A stretch of 44,935 nucleotides of DNA. Origin: Bacteroidota bacterium (lineage in GTDB: Bacteria; Bacteroidota; Bacteroidia; AKYH767-A; OLB10). The stretch is taken from NCBI GenBank assembly GCA_016721435.1, contig JADKIC010000039.1:1-44935 (forward strand), in the 5' to 3' direction. Below the pieces are notes generated by a model. The model worked only from the letters and a program-made list of their open reading frames with translations. It ran no database searches and was not told the origin of the DNA. The position numbers and the translations under genes are program-made. Of this stretch, positions 1 to 8,546 are shown piece by piece (position 1 is the stretch's first letter; each line of letters opens with the position of its first letter).

Positions 1-1
1 T

Positions 2-523
2 CTAGATAATAAAATCTATCTTGCAAGCACATTTGAGAATTATTACCCTTATAAAGATACTTCTTACAATGTTTACAACACCCACCTCAGCGTCATCAAC
101 CAGCCCGATTCACTCGGTCTCGCTTGCGATTTTCAACCCTTTAGTTTTTACTTAGGAGGTGCCAGAACGTATTACGGCCTTCCCAACAACCCCGATTACG
201 AACTCGGTGCATGGGTGGGCTCGCCTTGTGATACGCTGAGTGTGGGGATAGAAGATTTTCAACCCCCACAGCAGGTGTTTTTTCAGGCGTGGTATAACAG
301 CGAATGGAATATGATACACGTGAATGCCTCCAAACTCAAAGGGAGAACAGGGAGTTTGCGGTTGTATGATATGGAAGGGAGGTTGGTGTACGAGAAAAAA
401 GTGGAGGTGATAGCGGGAGGGTATGTGACTACAGAAATTAGCATGCAAGGCATAGCAAAAGGGATGTATATTGTTAATTTAGTAACGGAAAAAGAGTATC
501 TTTCGGGTAAAGTTATGAAATGA
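2..523 (+). CDS. T9SS-secreted protein, C-terminal fragment
   Basis: The reading frame is open from the left edge and ends at a TGA at 521-523, so only the last 173 residues are present. The last ~80 residues form a type A T9SS sorting domain: a beta-sandwich with a LYDMEGRLVYEKK strand, a YVTTEISM strand, GMYIVNLV and a final SGKVMK. The upstream part (NKIYLASTFENYY, LGGARTYYGLPNNPDYELG) resembles the propeller-like body of secreted Bacteroidota proteins that open with a WVFGDSA-type motif. Positions 1-510 are about 85% identical to 2090-2615, so this is a tandem paralogue of the broken gene at 1092-2620. The cargo function is unknown. Confidence 0.75.
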   Translation, partial: LDNKIYLASTFENYYPYKDTSYNVYNTHLSVINQPDSLGLACDFQPFSFYLGGARTYYGLPNNPDYELGAWVGSPCDTLSVGIEDFQPPQQVFFQAWYNSEWNMIHVNASKLKGRTGSLRLYDMEGRLVYEKKVEVIAGGYVTTEISMQGIAKGMYIVNLVTEKEYLSGKVMK

Positions 524-1089
524 GCGAAAGTAACTTGACAAAATATGATAGTGTGAGCCAGATTGTAGAAAAAGGTGATCATACATCAGCCATTTCACTT
601 TCAGCTATTGATGACACCAACTCTCAGGAAAGTGCCCTTAAGTCAGTGCATTATATTTATTCGAATCGAAAATACAGTGCGATTGTTTACACTTCAACAG
701 ATACAACTTATTTGGACAGTGTGGCTTTGAGTAATTCGCTAATTACAGGTGACGCTTCATTCATGTCACGCAATATTTTATTTAAAGAGGTTCATGATGC
801 TCCTTTGGAAAGTAATTTGAGAATGATGAATCCAACGCTCGATAAAGCGGACAATAGTTTAAATTACCTTATCTATCCAAATCCTACCCGTCAAACCTGT
901 ACCATAAAATATAATAATCAAATATTCAATGGATGGGTCAAGATAAGCGATATTCAAAATAGGACACTTTCTCAATTTTATTCAAATGGAACTTTTGATG
1001 TTGATCAATTAAATGATGGAACCTACTTCATACATCTGCAACGTGAAAATGATAATCCGGTCGTACTTAAAATTGTGGTACAGCATTAG
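520..1089 (+). CDS. T9SS sorting-domain protein lacking a signal peptide, probably truncated
   Basis: A 189-residue reading frame whose ATG overlaps the preceding TGA (ATGA). The C-terminal 75 residues are a type A T9SS sorting domain: LIYPNPTRQTCTIKY, a SDIQNRTLSQF strand and GTYFIHLQ. The N-terminal 110 residues match nothing I recognise. T9SS cargo must first cross the inner membrane by Sec, but this protein starts without a hydrophobic signal. It is therefore either the tail of a larger gene whose front was lost in a recombination, or a read-through extension of the upstream paralogue. Real coding sequence is likely, an intact gene is doubtful. Confidence 0.55.
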   Translation: MSESNLTKYDSVSQIVEKGDHTSAISLSAIDDTNSQESALKSVHYIYSNRKYSAIVYTSTDTTYLDSVALSNSLITGDASFMSRNILFKEVHDAPLESNLRMMNPTLDKADNSLNYLIYPNPTRQTCTIKYNNQIFNGWVKISDIQNRTLSQFYSNGTFDVDQLNDGTYFIHLQRENDNPVVLKIVVQH

Positions 1090-1091
1090 CG

Positions 1092-2620
1092 ATGAAAAAA
1101 ATAGCAATTATATTATTTATTCTTTGTCTATGGATAGAGTTTTCATTTTCGCAAACTCCAAATAATAACTATTGGGTTTTTGGAGACAGTGCAGCCATAA
1201 ATTGGACCAATCCTCAATCACCACAATTTTTTAGATCAAATGTTAAAAGCAGGTGTGGAACAGTTTCTTTATATAATGACACTTTTGGTCTATATCTGTA
1301 TGCAAATTACAACAAAGTGCAGAGTGTAAATTTTGGGAAGGTATGCATTTATAACAAATATAATAGCGTATTGAGTAATTCTGATTCAGTTTATGGTGAA
1401 GATTGGTATCACTCACTTCAATTATTACCGCAACCCGGTAATGATTCAATATCCTTTTTATTCAGCGTTGGTGTGGTTGGAATAGCACCTTACGGTCTCC
1501 ATTATTCAATCATCAACCACAAGGCGAATAATGATTCAGGTATTGTTGTTCAAAAGAACATCCAACTCAACAACCTACCGGCATTTGATGGCCTTACCGC
1601 AGTTAGACATGGGAATGGTAGAGATTGGTGGTTGATTTTTAAAGAATTTGGGACGCTCCATTTACACCATAAATAACGGTTTTATTTCCATTTATTTTAT
1701 AAATAGTAAACTTAGCTCCAACTATGCAATCTATTGGACAACTTGCATTGCGACAATGGAGGGCCAAGTTCTTTTAATAATAATGGACCAAAGCATTATC
1801 TTGACTTTGAATGGTATGATACACTTTATGATTTTGATAGATGTTTTGGACAATTTTCTAATCACACTAACATTGACTTTCACAATGCTCCCAATTTCCA
1901 GCCCTTTACGGGTTCTTGTGCTCTTCACCCGATGAAACTAAATTATACATAAGCGCTTTACTCAATAGAACAGGTAATAACCAGCAGTAGACACCTTATT
2001 TCAGTTTGATTTAAACACTCCGGATATTGGAGGTTCCAAAACCACTATTTTTGATGCCTCACGATAGTATTGGAATTGGAACTTAAAAAAGGCCCAGACA
2101 ATAAAATCTACCTTGCCAGTACTTTTGAGAATTATTACCCATATAAAGATACCTCATACAACGTCTACAACACCCACCTCTCCGTCATCAACCAACCCGA
2201 CTCCCTTGGCCTTGCATGCTATTTTCAGCCGTTTAGTTTTTACTTAGGTGGTGCAAGAACCTATGTAGGCCTCCCCAACAATACCGATTACGAACTCGGT
2301 GCATGGGTGGAGTTCTCCTTGTGATACGCTAACGGTGGGCATAACCGAAAATGATGAAAAGCAGCAAGAAGTTTTTTTCAAGCCTGGTACAATAGTGAAT
2401 GGAGTATGATTCACGTCAACGCCTCCAAACTTAAAGGAGAACAGGGAGTTTGCGGTTGTTTGATATGGAAGGGAGGTTGGTGTATGAGAAAAAGGTGGAG
2501 GTGATTGCTGGAGGGTATGTGACGGGAGAGATACCGATGAATGCGGTGGCGATTGGGGTTTATCTTGTCAATTTAATTACTGATTCGGAAAGTGTTTCGT
2601 CGAAAATTGTCAAATTTTAG
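1092..2620 (+). pseudogene. T9SS-secreted protein gene broken by several frameshifts
   Basis: A clear Sec signal peptide (MKKIAIILFILCLWIEFSFSQ) is followed by NNNYWVFGDSAAINW, typical of secreted Bacteroidota proteins. The frame stops at 1676. Related coding sequence continues in other frames: 1734-1952 (FNNNGPKHYLDFEWYDTL), 2070-2324 (PDNKIYLASTFENYY to DYELGAWV), and then to a TAG at 2618-2620 containing the remains of a T9SS sorting domain. At least four frame changes are needed to read about 500 residues. The 3' third is the paralogous partner of positions 1-510. Other genes here carry sequencing-like indels, so this could be intact in reality, but the number of lesions is higher than elsewhere. 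Confidence 0.65.
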
Positions 2621-2660
2621 TTGCATAGAGATCGTCGTCCTAGAAGGATTTGTCATTTTA

Positions 2661-2699
2661 ACCACTAAGTCACTGAGGTCACTGAGAATCACGGAGGAC
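2661..2699. repeat. Dispersed intergenic repeat (CACTGAGG/CACGGAGG type)
   Basis: The spacer between the broken T9SS gene and floA holds ACCACTAAGTCACTGAGG followed by TCACTGAGAATCACGGAGG, an internally repetitive sequence with a CACTGAG unit. From memory, sequences of this style recur between genes in many environmental bacteria. No coding potential is visible. Confidence 0.4.
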
Positions 2700-2754
2700 T
2701 TTTATTAAAAGAATAACTCTATATTCATTTCAAAACTTTCAACCCCTCATTCCA

Positions 2755-2794
2755 AAACATTCATCAATTCATCAATTCATCAATTCATCAATTC
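2755..2794 (-). repeat. GAATTGAT octamer tandem repeat abutting the floA stop
   Basis: On the minus strand the floA stop codon (TAG, complement of 2795-2797) is followed at once by about four copies of the 8-base unit GAATTGAT, ending in GAATGTTTT. The same array with the same end occurs at 19128-19168, 29902-29947 and 30339-30377. Confidence 0.85.
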
Positions 2795-3784
2795 CTATTT
2801 CTTCTCTGCACCTCCCGCACCTTGTCCGCCGGGTTTGGCGATGGAATCTCTCATGGCCGTATCTGCCTGCACATTCTGTAATTTATAATAATCCATCACG
2901 CCTAAATGTCCGGAACGAAAGGCCTCCGAGATGGCCAAGGGGATTTGTGCTTCTGCTTCGATCACCTTTGCACGGGCTTCCTGTGCCTTTGCACGCATCT
3001 CCTGCTCAAAGGCAACCGCCATAGCACGACGCTCTTCCGCTTTCGCCTGAGCTACCTTTAAATCGGCGGAGGCTTGCTCCGTTTGAAGTTTCGCTCCGAT
3101 ATTCTCACCTACATCAATATCGGCAATATCAATAGATAAAATTTCGAAAGCTGTTCCGGCATCAAGTCCTTTGTTCAAAACGGTTTTTGAAATCTGATCA
3201 GGGTTTTCCAATACTGTTTTATGGTCATGAGCTGAACCGATAGTAGTAACAATACCTTCACCGACACGTGCCAGAATGGTTTCTTCACCGGCGCCACCAA
3301 CCAATTGATTGATATTTGGTCCGTACTGTTACGCGGGCTCTAACAATCAATTGAATTCCGTTTTTTCCAACCGCAGAAACAGGTGGTGTATCAATTACCC
3401 TTGGATTCACAGATAACTGCACCGCATCCGCCACATCTCTTCCTGCCAAATCGATGGCAGTTGCCATCTTAAAGGTCAATGGAATATTGGCTTTATCTGC
3501 AGAGATCAATGCTTTGATGACATTATTCACGTTACCACCGGCAAGGAAATGGGTTTCTATATCATTCGTAGTGACATTCAATCCGGCCTTGGTACTTGTA
3601 ATCATAGCATTGACAACAATAGACGGTGGTACTTTCCGCAATCGCATCAGGATAAGATTCATGATGCTGATTTTGACATTGCTGAAAACAGCCGTGATCC
3701 ATAAGTTGACAGGAACAAAATAAAGAAAGAGCATGATAAAATAAATGCTCCGGCAATGACAAGTAAAAGAAATGGAATTTGCAT
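2795..3784 (-). CDS. floA: FloA flotillin-like membrane scaffold (two frameshifts)
   Basis: Bacterial flotillin of the FloA/YqfA type, about 330 residues, which organises lipid microdomains at the inner membrane. The ATG at 3784 begins a hydrophobic hairpin (MQIPFLLLVIAGAFILS). After a frame change near 3735-3750 it continues as FVPVNLWITAVFSNVKISIMNL, the family landmark RLRKVPP and the SPFH core (GLNVTTNDIETHFLAGGNV). A second change lies at 3315-3317, where one extra A splits VRARVTVRT from NINQLVGGAGEE. The C-terminal third is the Ala/Glu-rich helix (KAEERRAMAVAFEQEMRAKA) that drives oligomerisation. Both breaks look like sequencing indels. nfeD lies 37 bases upstream in the same direction, the usual flotillin partner. 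Confidence 0.9.
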
Positions 3785-3821
3785 AGGGTGATTTTTTTAC
3801 GAAGATAATTTAATTGTACAA

Positions 3822-4286
3822 CTATTCATTCGGTTTGACGATGAGTTTATTTCCTTCTACCCGTATCACAATGATCGGATAATTGGGAGGAACCATCCTT
3901 CCTTCTGTAGCGGCTTCATAGCGTTCTCCATTGACCCGCACTGTGCCCATAGGTCGCAAACTGGAAACCGCTTCACCACGATCGCCTGCTTTTACACGGC
4001 TTTCGTCAATGACATTCATTCTTCCTTCCAGCTTATCACGTAAACTGAACTTCTTCCAAAAGGATGTTCTCAGTGCGGACCATATCGAAAGACCTGTCAC
4101 AAAAATACTGATCAAGGCTACTATAATTCCTGTAGTGGAACCGTACACCTGCCAGGTCCAGCCAATGCCCATTACTACAAACACAGCACCGGCAATCCCA
4201 ACAATAAAACCGGGAACGATGAGAATTTCAAGGACAATCAATAGTATGCCAAAGAGAATGAGGACAGAAATGAAAAAAATGGACAT
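3822..4286 (-). CDS. NfeD-like membrane protein with C-terminal OB fold
   Basis: A 154-residue protein with hydrophobic segments at about residues 2-28, 30-50 and 53-70 (for example FFISVLILFGILLIVLEI), then a soluble domain ending in an OB fold: GEAVSSLRPMGTVRVNGERYEA, GRMVPPNYPIIVIRVEGNKLIV. This is the short NfeD form that lacks the ClpP-like protease domain. NfeD proteins are encoded with flotillins and are thought to work with them at the membrane; floA follows 37 bases downstream. The frame is intact, unlike floA. Confidence 0.88.
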   Translation of the reverse strand: MSIFFISVLILFGILLIVLEILIVPGFIVGIAGAVFVVMGIGWTWQVYGSTTGIIVALISIFVTGLSIWSALRTSFWKKFSLRDKLEGRMNVIDESRVKAGDRGEAVSSLRPMGTVRVNGERYEAATEGRMVPPNYPIIVIRVEGNKLIVKPNE

Positions 4287-4333
4287 ATGGCTTCTATGAA
4301 TTAATGTTGATTTATTTTAAGATGGAGATAAAC

Positions 4334-5143
4334 TTACGAGGGCTTATAGTACTTCAATGCCTGGGGCATAAATTTATTCAGTTCTTTCACGCGGTTCGCA
4401 TCACTGGGATGTGTGCTCAACAGCTCCGGTGGTTTTGCGCCTCCTTTAGCCGCCATTCGCTGCCAGAACTTTGGCGCTTCACGAGGGTCATAGCCGGCCA
4501 TGGCTGCGAAAATCAATCCGAGCTTATCCGCTTCCGTTTCATGCAGGCGGGAGTAGGGGAGAATGAGTCCAACCGCAGCTCCCGCACCGTAGGCGGTTTG
4601 AAAAATTGCTTTCGTCTCAGCACTTTTATTTTGTAATGCAACACCTAAAGCAACACCACCGGCCTGAGTCATCAATTGCTGACTCATCCGTTCATTACCA
4701 TGGCGCGCAACGGCATGTGCAATTTCGTGACCCATCACCATGGCCAGAGCCGCTTCCGTTTGAGTTACGGCGAGCAAACCCGTGTAAACGACCACTTTTC
4801 CACCGGGCATACACCAGGCATTGATAGTTTTATCATTGACAAGATTGAATTCCCATTTAAAACCCTCTAACCTTTTGCTCAGCTTATTTTGCGCCATGTA
4901 TTTGGTCACAGATTGCTGAATTTTACTTCCAATCTGTTTCACCATGGTGGCTTGAGGATCTGATGCAGCAACCGGAGGATTAGCCTTTAAAAACGATTGA
5001 TACTCGGTGAGACTTAAAGAAATAAGCTCACCTTCCGGAATCAGGCTTACTTGTTTTCTATTGGTAATGGGTACTTTTGAACAGGCAAGTAGTAGTACGA
5101 AACAGCAGGTAATGCTTGCAAGTAGAAGTGTTGTTTTTTTCAC
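4334..5143 (-). CDS. M48-family zinc metalloprotease, lipoprotein
   Basis: A 269-residue protease with a lipoprotein signal (LLLACS, lipid-modified Cys at about 21). The zinc site is HEIAHAVARH at about 138-147, and the third ligand Glu lies in HETEADKLG. This matches stand-alone periplasmic M48 peptidases of the LoiP/BepA type, which degrade or refold envelope proteins. The final segment (ELLSTHPSDANRVKELNK) is the usual M48 tail with its STHP motif. It starts 9 bases after the clpS stop, so the two genes are probably cotranscribed from the promoter at 5455-5488. Substrates cannot be read from the sequence. Confidence 0.9.
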   Translation of the reverse strand: MKKTTLLLASITCCFVLLLACSKVPITNRKQVSLIPEGELISLSLTEYQSFLKANPPVAASDPQATMVKQIGSKIQQSVTKYMAQNKLSKRLEGFKWEFNLVNDKTINAWCMPGGKVVVYTGLLAVTQTEAALAMVMGHEIAHAVARHGNERMSQQLMTQAGGVALGVALQNKSAETKAIFQTAYGAGAAVGLILPYSRLHETEADKLGLIFAAMAGYDPREAPKFWQRMAAKGGAKPPELLSTHPSDANRVKELNKFMPQALKYYKPS

Positions 5144-5152
5144 GGATCAGAT

Positions 5153-5437
5153 TTATTCGATGGTAGCACTTAAGCCGCGATCGAGCAGCGCTTCGCACAT
5201 CGGCCGAAGTTTGTCAAAGTTACCTTCTTTAACGGAACATTTTCCGTTATAATGTATGATCATCGAACATTGTTCAGCCTGATCTCGCTCATGCTTGCAA
5301 ACAGAGACCAGACTTTCGATCACCCAGTCAAAAGTATTTACATCATCATTGTAAAGAACGAGTTGATTTTCGAGGTCAACTTCTTCTTCTAATAACAGAT
5401 CTTCCTGCTGATAAGGTTTATGTGAGTTCTGAACCAT
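5153..5437 (-). CDS. clpS: ClpS, adaptor of the ClpAP/ClpCP protease
   Basis: A 94-residue ClpS: an acidic, flexible N-terminus (QEDLLLEEEVDLENQ), then the core LYNDDVNTFDWVIESL. ClpS binds the Clp ATPase N-domain and delivers substrates with destabilising N-terminal residues. The open frame extends upstream to 5491, but the ATG at 5437 gives the usual family length and lies 18 bases downstream of a consensus promoter. The residues after the DDVNTFDWV motif (CKHERDQAEQCSMIIHYNG) keep the fold, with Cys-rich positions also seen in Bacteroidota homologues. Confidence 0.9.
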   Translation of the reverse strand: MVQNSHKPYQQEDLLLEEEVDLENQLVLYNDDVNTFDWVIESLVSVCKHERDQAEQCSMIIHYNGKCSVKEGNFDKLRPMCEALLDRGLSATIE

Positions 5438-5454
5438 AGTTATCTTCAATACCT

Positions 5455-5488
5455 CAAAGGTAAAAAGATCAATCCGATGTGAACAAAT
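5455..5488 (-). promoter_or_regulatory. Bacteroidota-type promoter of clpS
   Basis: Minus strand: TTTG (5484-5488 region), a 21-base spacer, then TACCTTTG (complement of 5455-5462). This is the Bacteroidota housekeeping consensus TTTG / TAnnTTTG with near-ideal spacing. The clpS ATG follows 17 bases after the -7 element. Confidence 0.7.
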
Positions 5489-5511
5489 CAATTTTCTGAT
5501 TTTATTTTAAC

Positions 5512-5543
5512 AAAAAAAAAGAGCCCTGAAATCAGGACTCTTT
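5512..5543 (-). terminator. Rho-independent terminator of the 5565-7472 gene
   Basis: Stem AAAGAGTCCTG / CAGGGCTCTTT (one mismatch) with a 4-base loop, followed on the minus strand by a run of nine T (complement of 5512-5520). It lies 21 bases past the stop of the SPOR-domain gene. Confidence 0.85.
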
Positions 5544-5564
5544 AAGTTTATATATAACTTAATT

Positions 5565-7472
5565 TCAATCGTTTGTATCGGTATTGGCCGTGTTATTGGC
5601 TCGGGTTATTTTAATGGCTTCCGAGAGGTTCATCGGCTTGGTTTCCTTAAAAGCAACGATAAAGGCATCTCCAAAGCCGGCCTGACGCAAGGTTTCACGC
5701 AAATTTTTGGCTGATTTATAATTTCCTTCTGCACCCATAAAGAAACGCAACCAGGTTAAATCATCGTAACTCGTTAACATGGTCTTATCCGTTTTCTTTT
5801 CCAATCGCTTCTGAACAATTTCTCTGGAATGCTTTCTGAACGCTCCGATTTGCACTTTATAAACTATGTCCTTTTGTAGAGAAGAATTCATTTCACTATT
5901 GTTCATTCCGTTGCTTGAATTTTTACCATAAGTAGTACCACCATTGGCGTTATTTGCCTGTGTCCCGTCCGGATTCAATTTTTTCGCAGCCATCATTTCA
6001 GAGAGTGAGACCACTCACTTTCATTGCTGCCATTTGCGCTTCAGAATAAATGCCGGGGCTGGTGTTCTCTTCTTCTTCGGTATTCGCAGTAAGCGACTCG
6101 TCAATAAGTCCGGATTCCGTTAAACGGCGATTTGAAATAGCCAGATCCTCTGTTCCATTAACACTTCTGCTCAGGAATATATCCTGTACATAAATACGAT
6201 CACTGAATTCACCAAACCTGATTTCTTCCGTATGAGGCTGGAATCCCGGCGCATCAATTCTGAATGAATAGGTGCCCGGACCGGGTAATTCAACAGCATA
6301 GGCTCCGCTTAAAGAATCTGTCATCAAATCAGAGATGATATTTTGTTCTCCATCACGTGTAATGACTAAATGTATCGATTTTAAATCCGGTTGTCCGATG
6401 CAGTTAAATTTACCGTTGATGGCAATGGGCAATTCCTCCGTATTAGAGTAAGGGACTTTATACACGGTAAATGTTCCGGGACCTGTTTCTCTCTGACTGG
6501 TAAAATAAGCAGTTTGTTCAGCAGTGGATGCAACAAAACAAAAATCATCATCCGGTGAATTGTATGGACTTCCCATATTCTCAGGATTTGTCCAGGTTTT
6601 ACTTACGGTATTGTAATAGCATTTGAAGATATCAAAACCACCTGTGGATGAATGTCCGCGTGAACTGAAATAAAGAATGCGACCATCGCTGTTGCAGGTG
6701 GGGAAAAGTTCATCTTGTGGACCGTTGATCATTCTGTCTAATCGAATAGGGGCGGACCAATTTCCATCAAGATCTTTCTCTACTCTGAAAATATCTCTGC
6801 TACTGGTCTCGGGACTAATGGAGCTGTAATACATCACTCTTCCATTAGAACTTAAGAAAATAGTAGGACGTTCTTCGCCCTGTGTCTTCGTATTTTGAGC
6901 AATCTCATCCGGCATACTCAGTAACTTTCCGTTTGGACTATTAAATGCATATTTATTATAGAAATCATAAGCCGCACTTTCATTTCTTTCCTGAATTTTA
7001 GAAAGCCTGGTAGTATCTAAAAACTGCTTGGCATTATTGCACATTCCATCAGTTGTGGTGTGCCCCATTTCCCTGCATTCTTTGCACCAATGATAGAGTT
7101 AAATTCAGTGAATGCTCTCATTGCCTCATCAAAGCGATATGTAAAATGCAATGCACGACCTATATAATAATAGATTTCTTCAGGAGTTTTTGGATTCTGA
7201 ATAGCCATTTCCAAATAGGGAAGAGCCTGATTTTTGTCCTTTCCAATTATCGTCAGACAAATACCATAATAATAATTGTACTTGAAATTCTTGGGATTCG
7301 AACTCACCAATTGAGCATACAAAGGTGCTGCCTTTTCATATTGTTTTGCAAGAAAGTATTTCTCAGCAGTCTTTGACCGTTGATGTTCTGATACTCCGCC
7401 CGCTTTTATCGTCCCTATTGTAGCAAATACTGCAAATACTAATAGCACAACGGTAACTAGCCTTTTTTTCAT
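5565..7472 (-). CDS. TPR / PD40 beta-propeller / SPOR envelope protein (two frameshifts)
   Basis: About 636 residues. A signal peptide (MKKRLVTVVLLVFAVFATIG) is followed by TPR helices (KYFLAKQYEKAAPLYAQLV, YYGICL). A PD40/WD40-like propeller comes next (RPTIFLSSNGRVMYYSS, FPTCNSDGRILYFSSRG, DDDFCFVASTAEQTAYFTS), then a carboxypeptidase-regulatory-like beta domain (SLSGAYAVELPGPGTYSFRI). The C-terminal SPOR domain (YKVQIGAFRKHSREIV) binds denuded peptidoglycan glycan strands. The order resembles PorE of the T9SS, with SPOR in place of the OmpA-like anchor. Two breaks, near 7045 (an A lost in GAAATG) and near 6005, separate three overlapping frames and look like indel errors. Precise role unknown; an envelope scaffold is my inference. 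Confidence 0.8.
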
Positions 7473-7674
7473 TGTCCGATTTGGTTTTAACGCCCCTTAT
7501 ATACGGGAAGTGATAAATTGCGGTTACAATTTGAAGGACATTCTTGTTCAAAACCGGGACAAAAAGAGTGGTTTTCTTACATAATCATTGCGTAAGCCTC
7601 CCTTAAAGAAGAGTACATAAGCCTGATTTGAAATGATTTATAGAAACTGAGAAATAAAAACAAAAAAAAGCTAA

Positions 7675-8325
7675 TCAGCCCATTTTTCGTCTTGGGAGAA
7701 AATCAATTTTACTTTCTTCCCGGCGAATTAACCGTTCAATATTCTTCTGATGTGTTATCAAAACCAATACACAAACAAACATCGAGAAAATATTCAGGCC
7801 CGGCATTGTTTCATGGTAAATGAACATGATGGAGATGGGAAATGTCAGCGCAGCCATCATGGAACTTAGAGAAACATATTGACTTAACATCAATGTTACA
7901 ATAAATACTCCGGCACAAATTAAAGCTGCTCCAATATGTACAGCACATAATATTCCCAGTAATGTGGCTACACCTTTTCCACCTCTGAAACCGGCGAATA
8001 AGGGAAAAATATGACCAATTAAAGCAGCCATACCTAAACTCAATTCCAGATTAATAAACTGTTGCGTTCCGGGGTAATACATTCCGGTTAAGAAGGCGAG
8101 TTTAACGGCAAAGAACCCTTTTAATATATCCAGAATGAGAACCGGCAATCCGGCTCTTTTACCCAAAACCCTAAATGTATTGGTTGCTCCTGCATTGCCA
8201 CTTCCGTATTCTCTGACATCTATTCCATAAAACATTCTTCCAATCCAAACGGCTGAGGGAATAGACCCCATCATGTAGGCAATAATCAATAAACTCAGAT
8301 TGCTGAAACTAATCATTGCTGCCAA
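7675..8325 (-). CDS. plsY: PlsY, acyl-phosphate glycerol-3-phosphate acyltransferase
   Basis: A 216-residue multi-pass inner-membrane enzyme that moves an acyl group from acyl-phosphate to glycerol-3-phosphate, the first step of phospholipid synthesis. Signature motifs are present in order: GSIPSAVWIGR, GSGNAGATNTFRVLG (phosphate-binding) and GFRGGKGVAT. The expected hydrophobic segments surround them. The ATG at 8325 or the one four codons in could start translation. The gene is separated from its neighbours by about 200 bases on each side. Confidence 0.95.
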   Translation of the reverse strand: MAAMISFSNLSLLIIAYMMGSIPSAVWIGRMFYGIDVREYGSGNAGATNTFRVLGKRAGLPVLILDILKGFFAVKLAFLTGMYYPGTQQFINLELSLGMAALIGHIFPLFAGFRGGKGVATLLGILCAVHIGAALICAGVFIVTLMLSQYVSLSSMMAALTFPISIMFIYHETMPGLNIFSMFVCVLVLITHQKNIERLIRREESKIDFLPRRKMG

Positions 8326-8546
8326 AGATATTACATTAATGTTAAGTCAGGAATATTTCTTTGTATCAAGACGTTTTTATTCCATAACAACCAACTGACA
8401 AACAACGATTTATACTCTAAAACTTAGGCAGGATTCCACCACCGTTTCCTTGCAACCCTACTTTAGTATCAAAACTCTTTAAACACTGGAAGATTAATTA
8501 CTTCCATAAATTACTTACCCGATCGAACGCAAGTCATCTCTTCCCA

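Noticed and set aside
2755..2794. CRISPR array
   Set aside because: The 8-base units are contiguous without unique spacers, and no cas genes are present.
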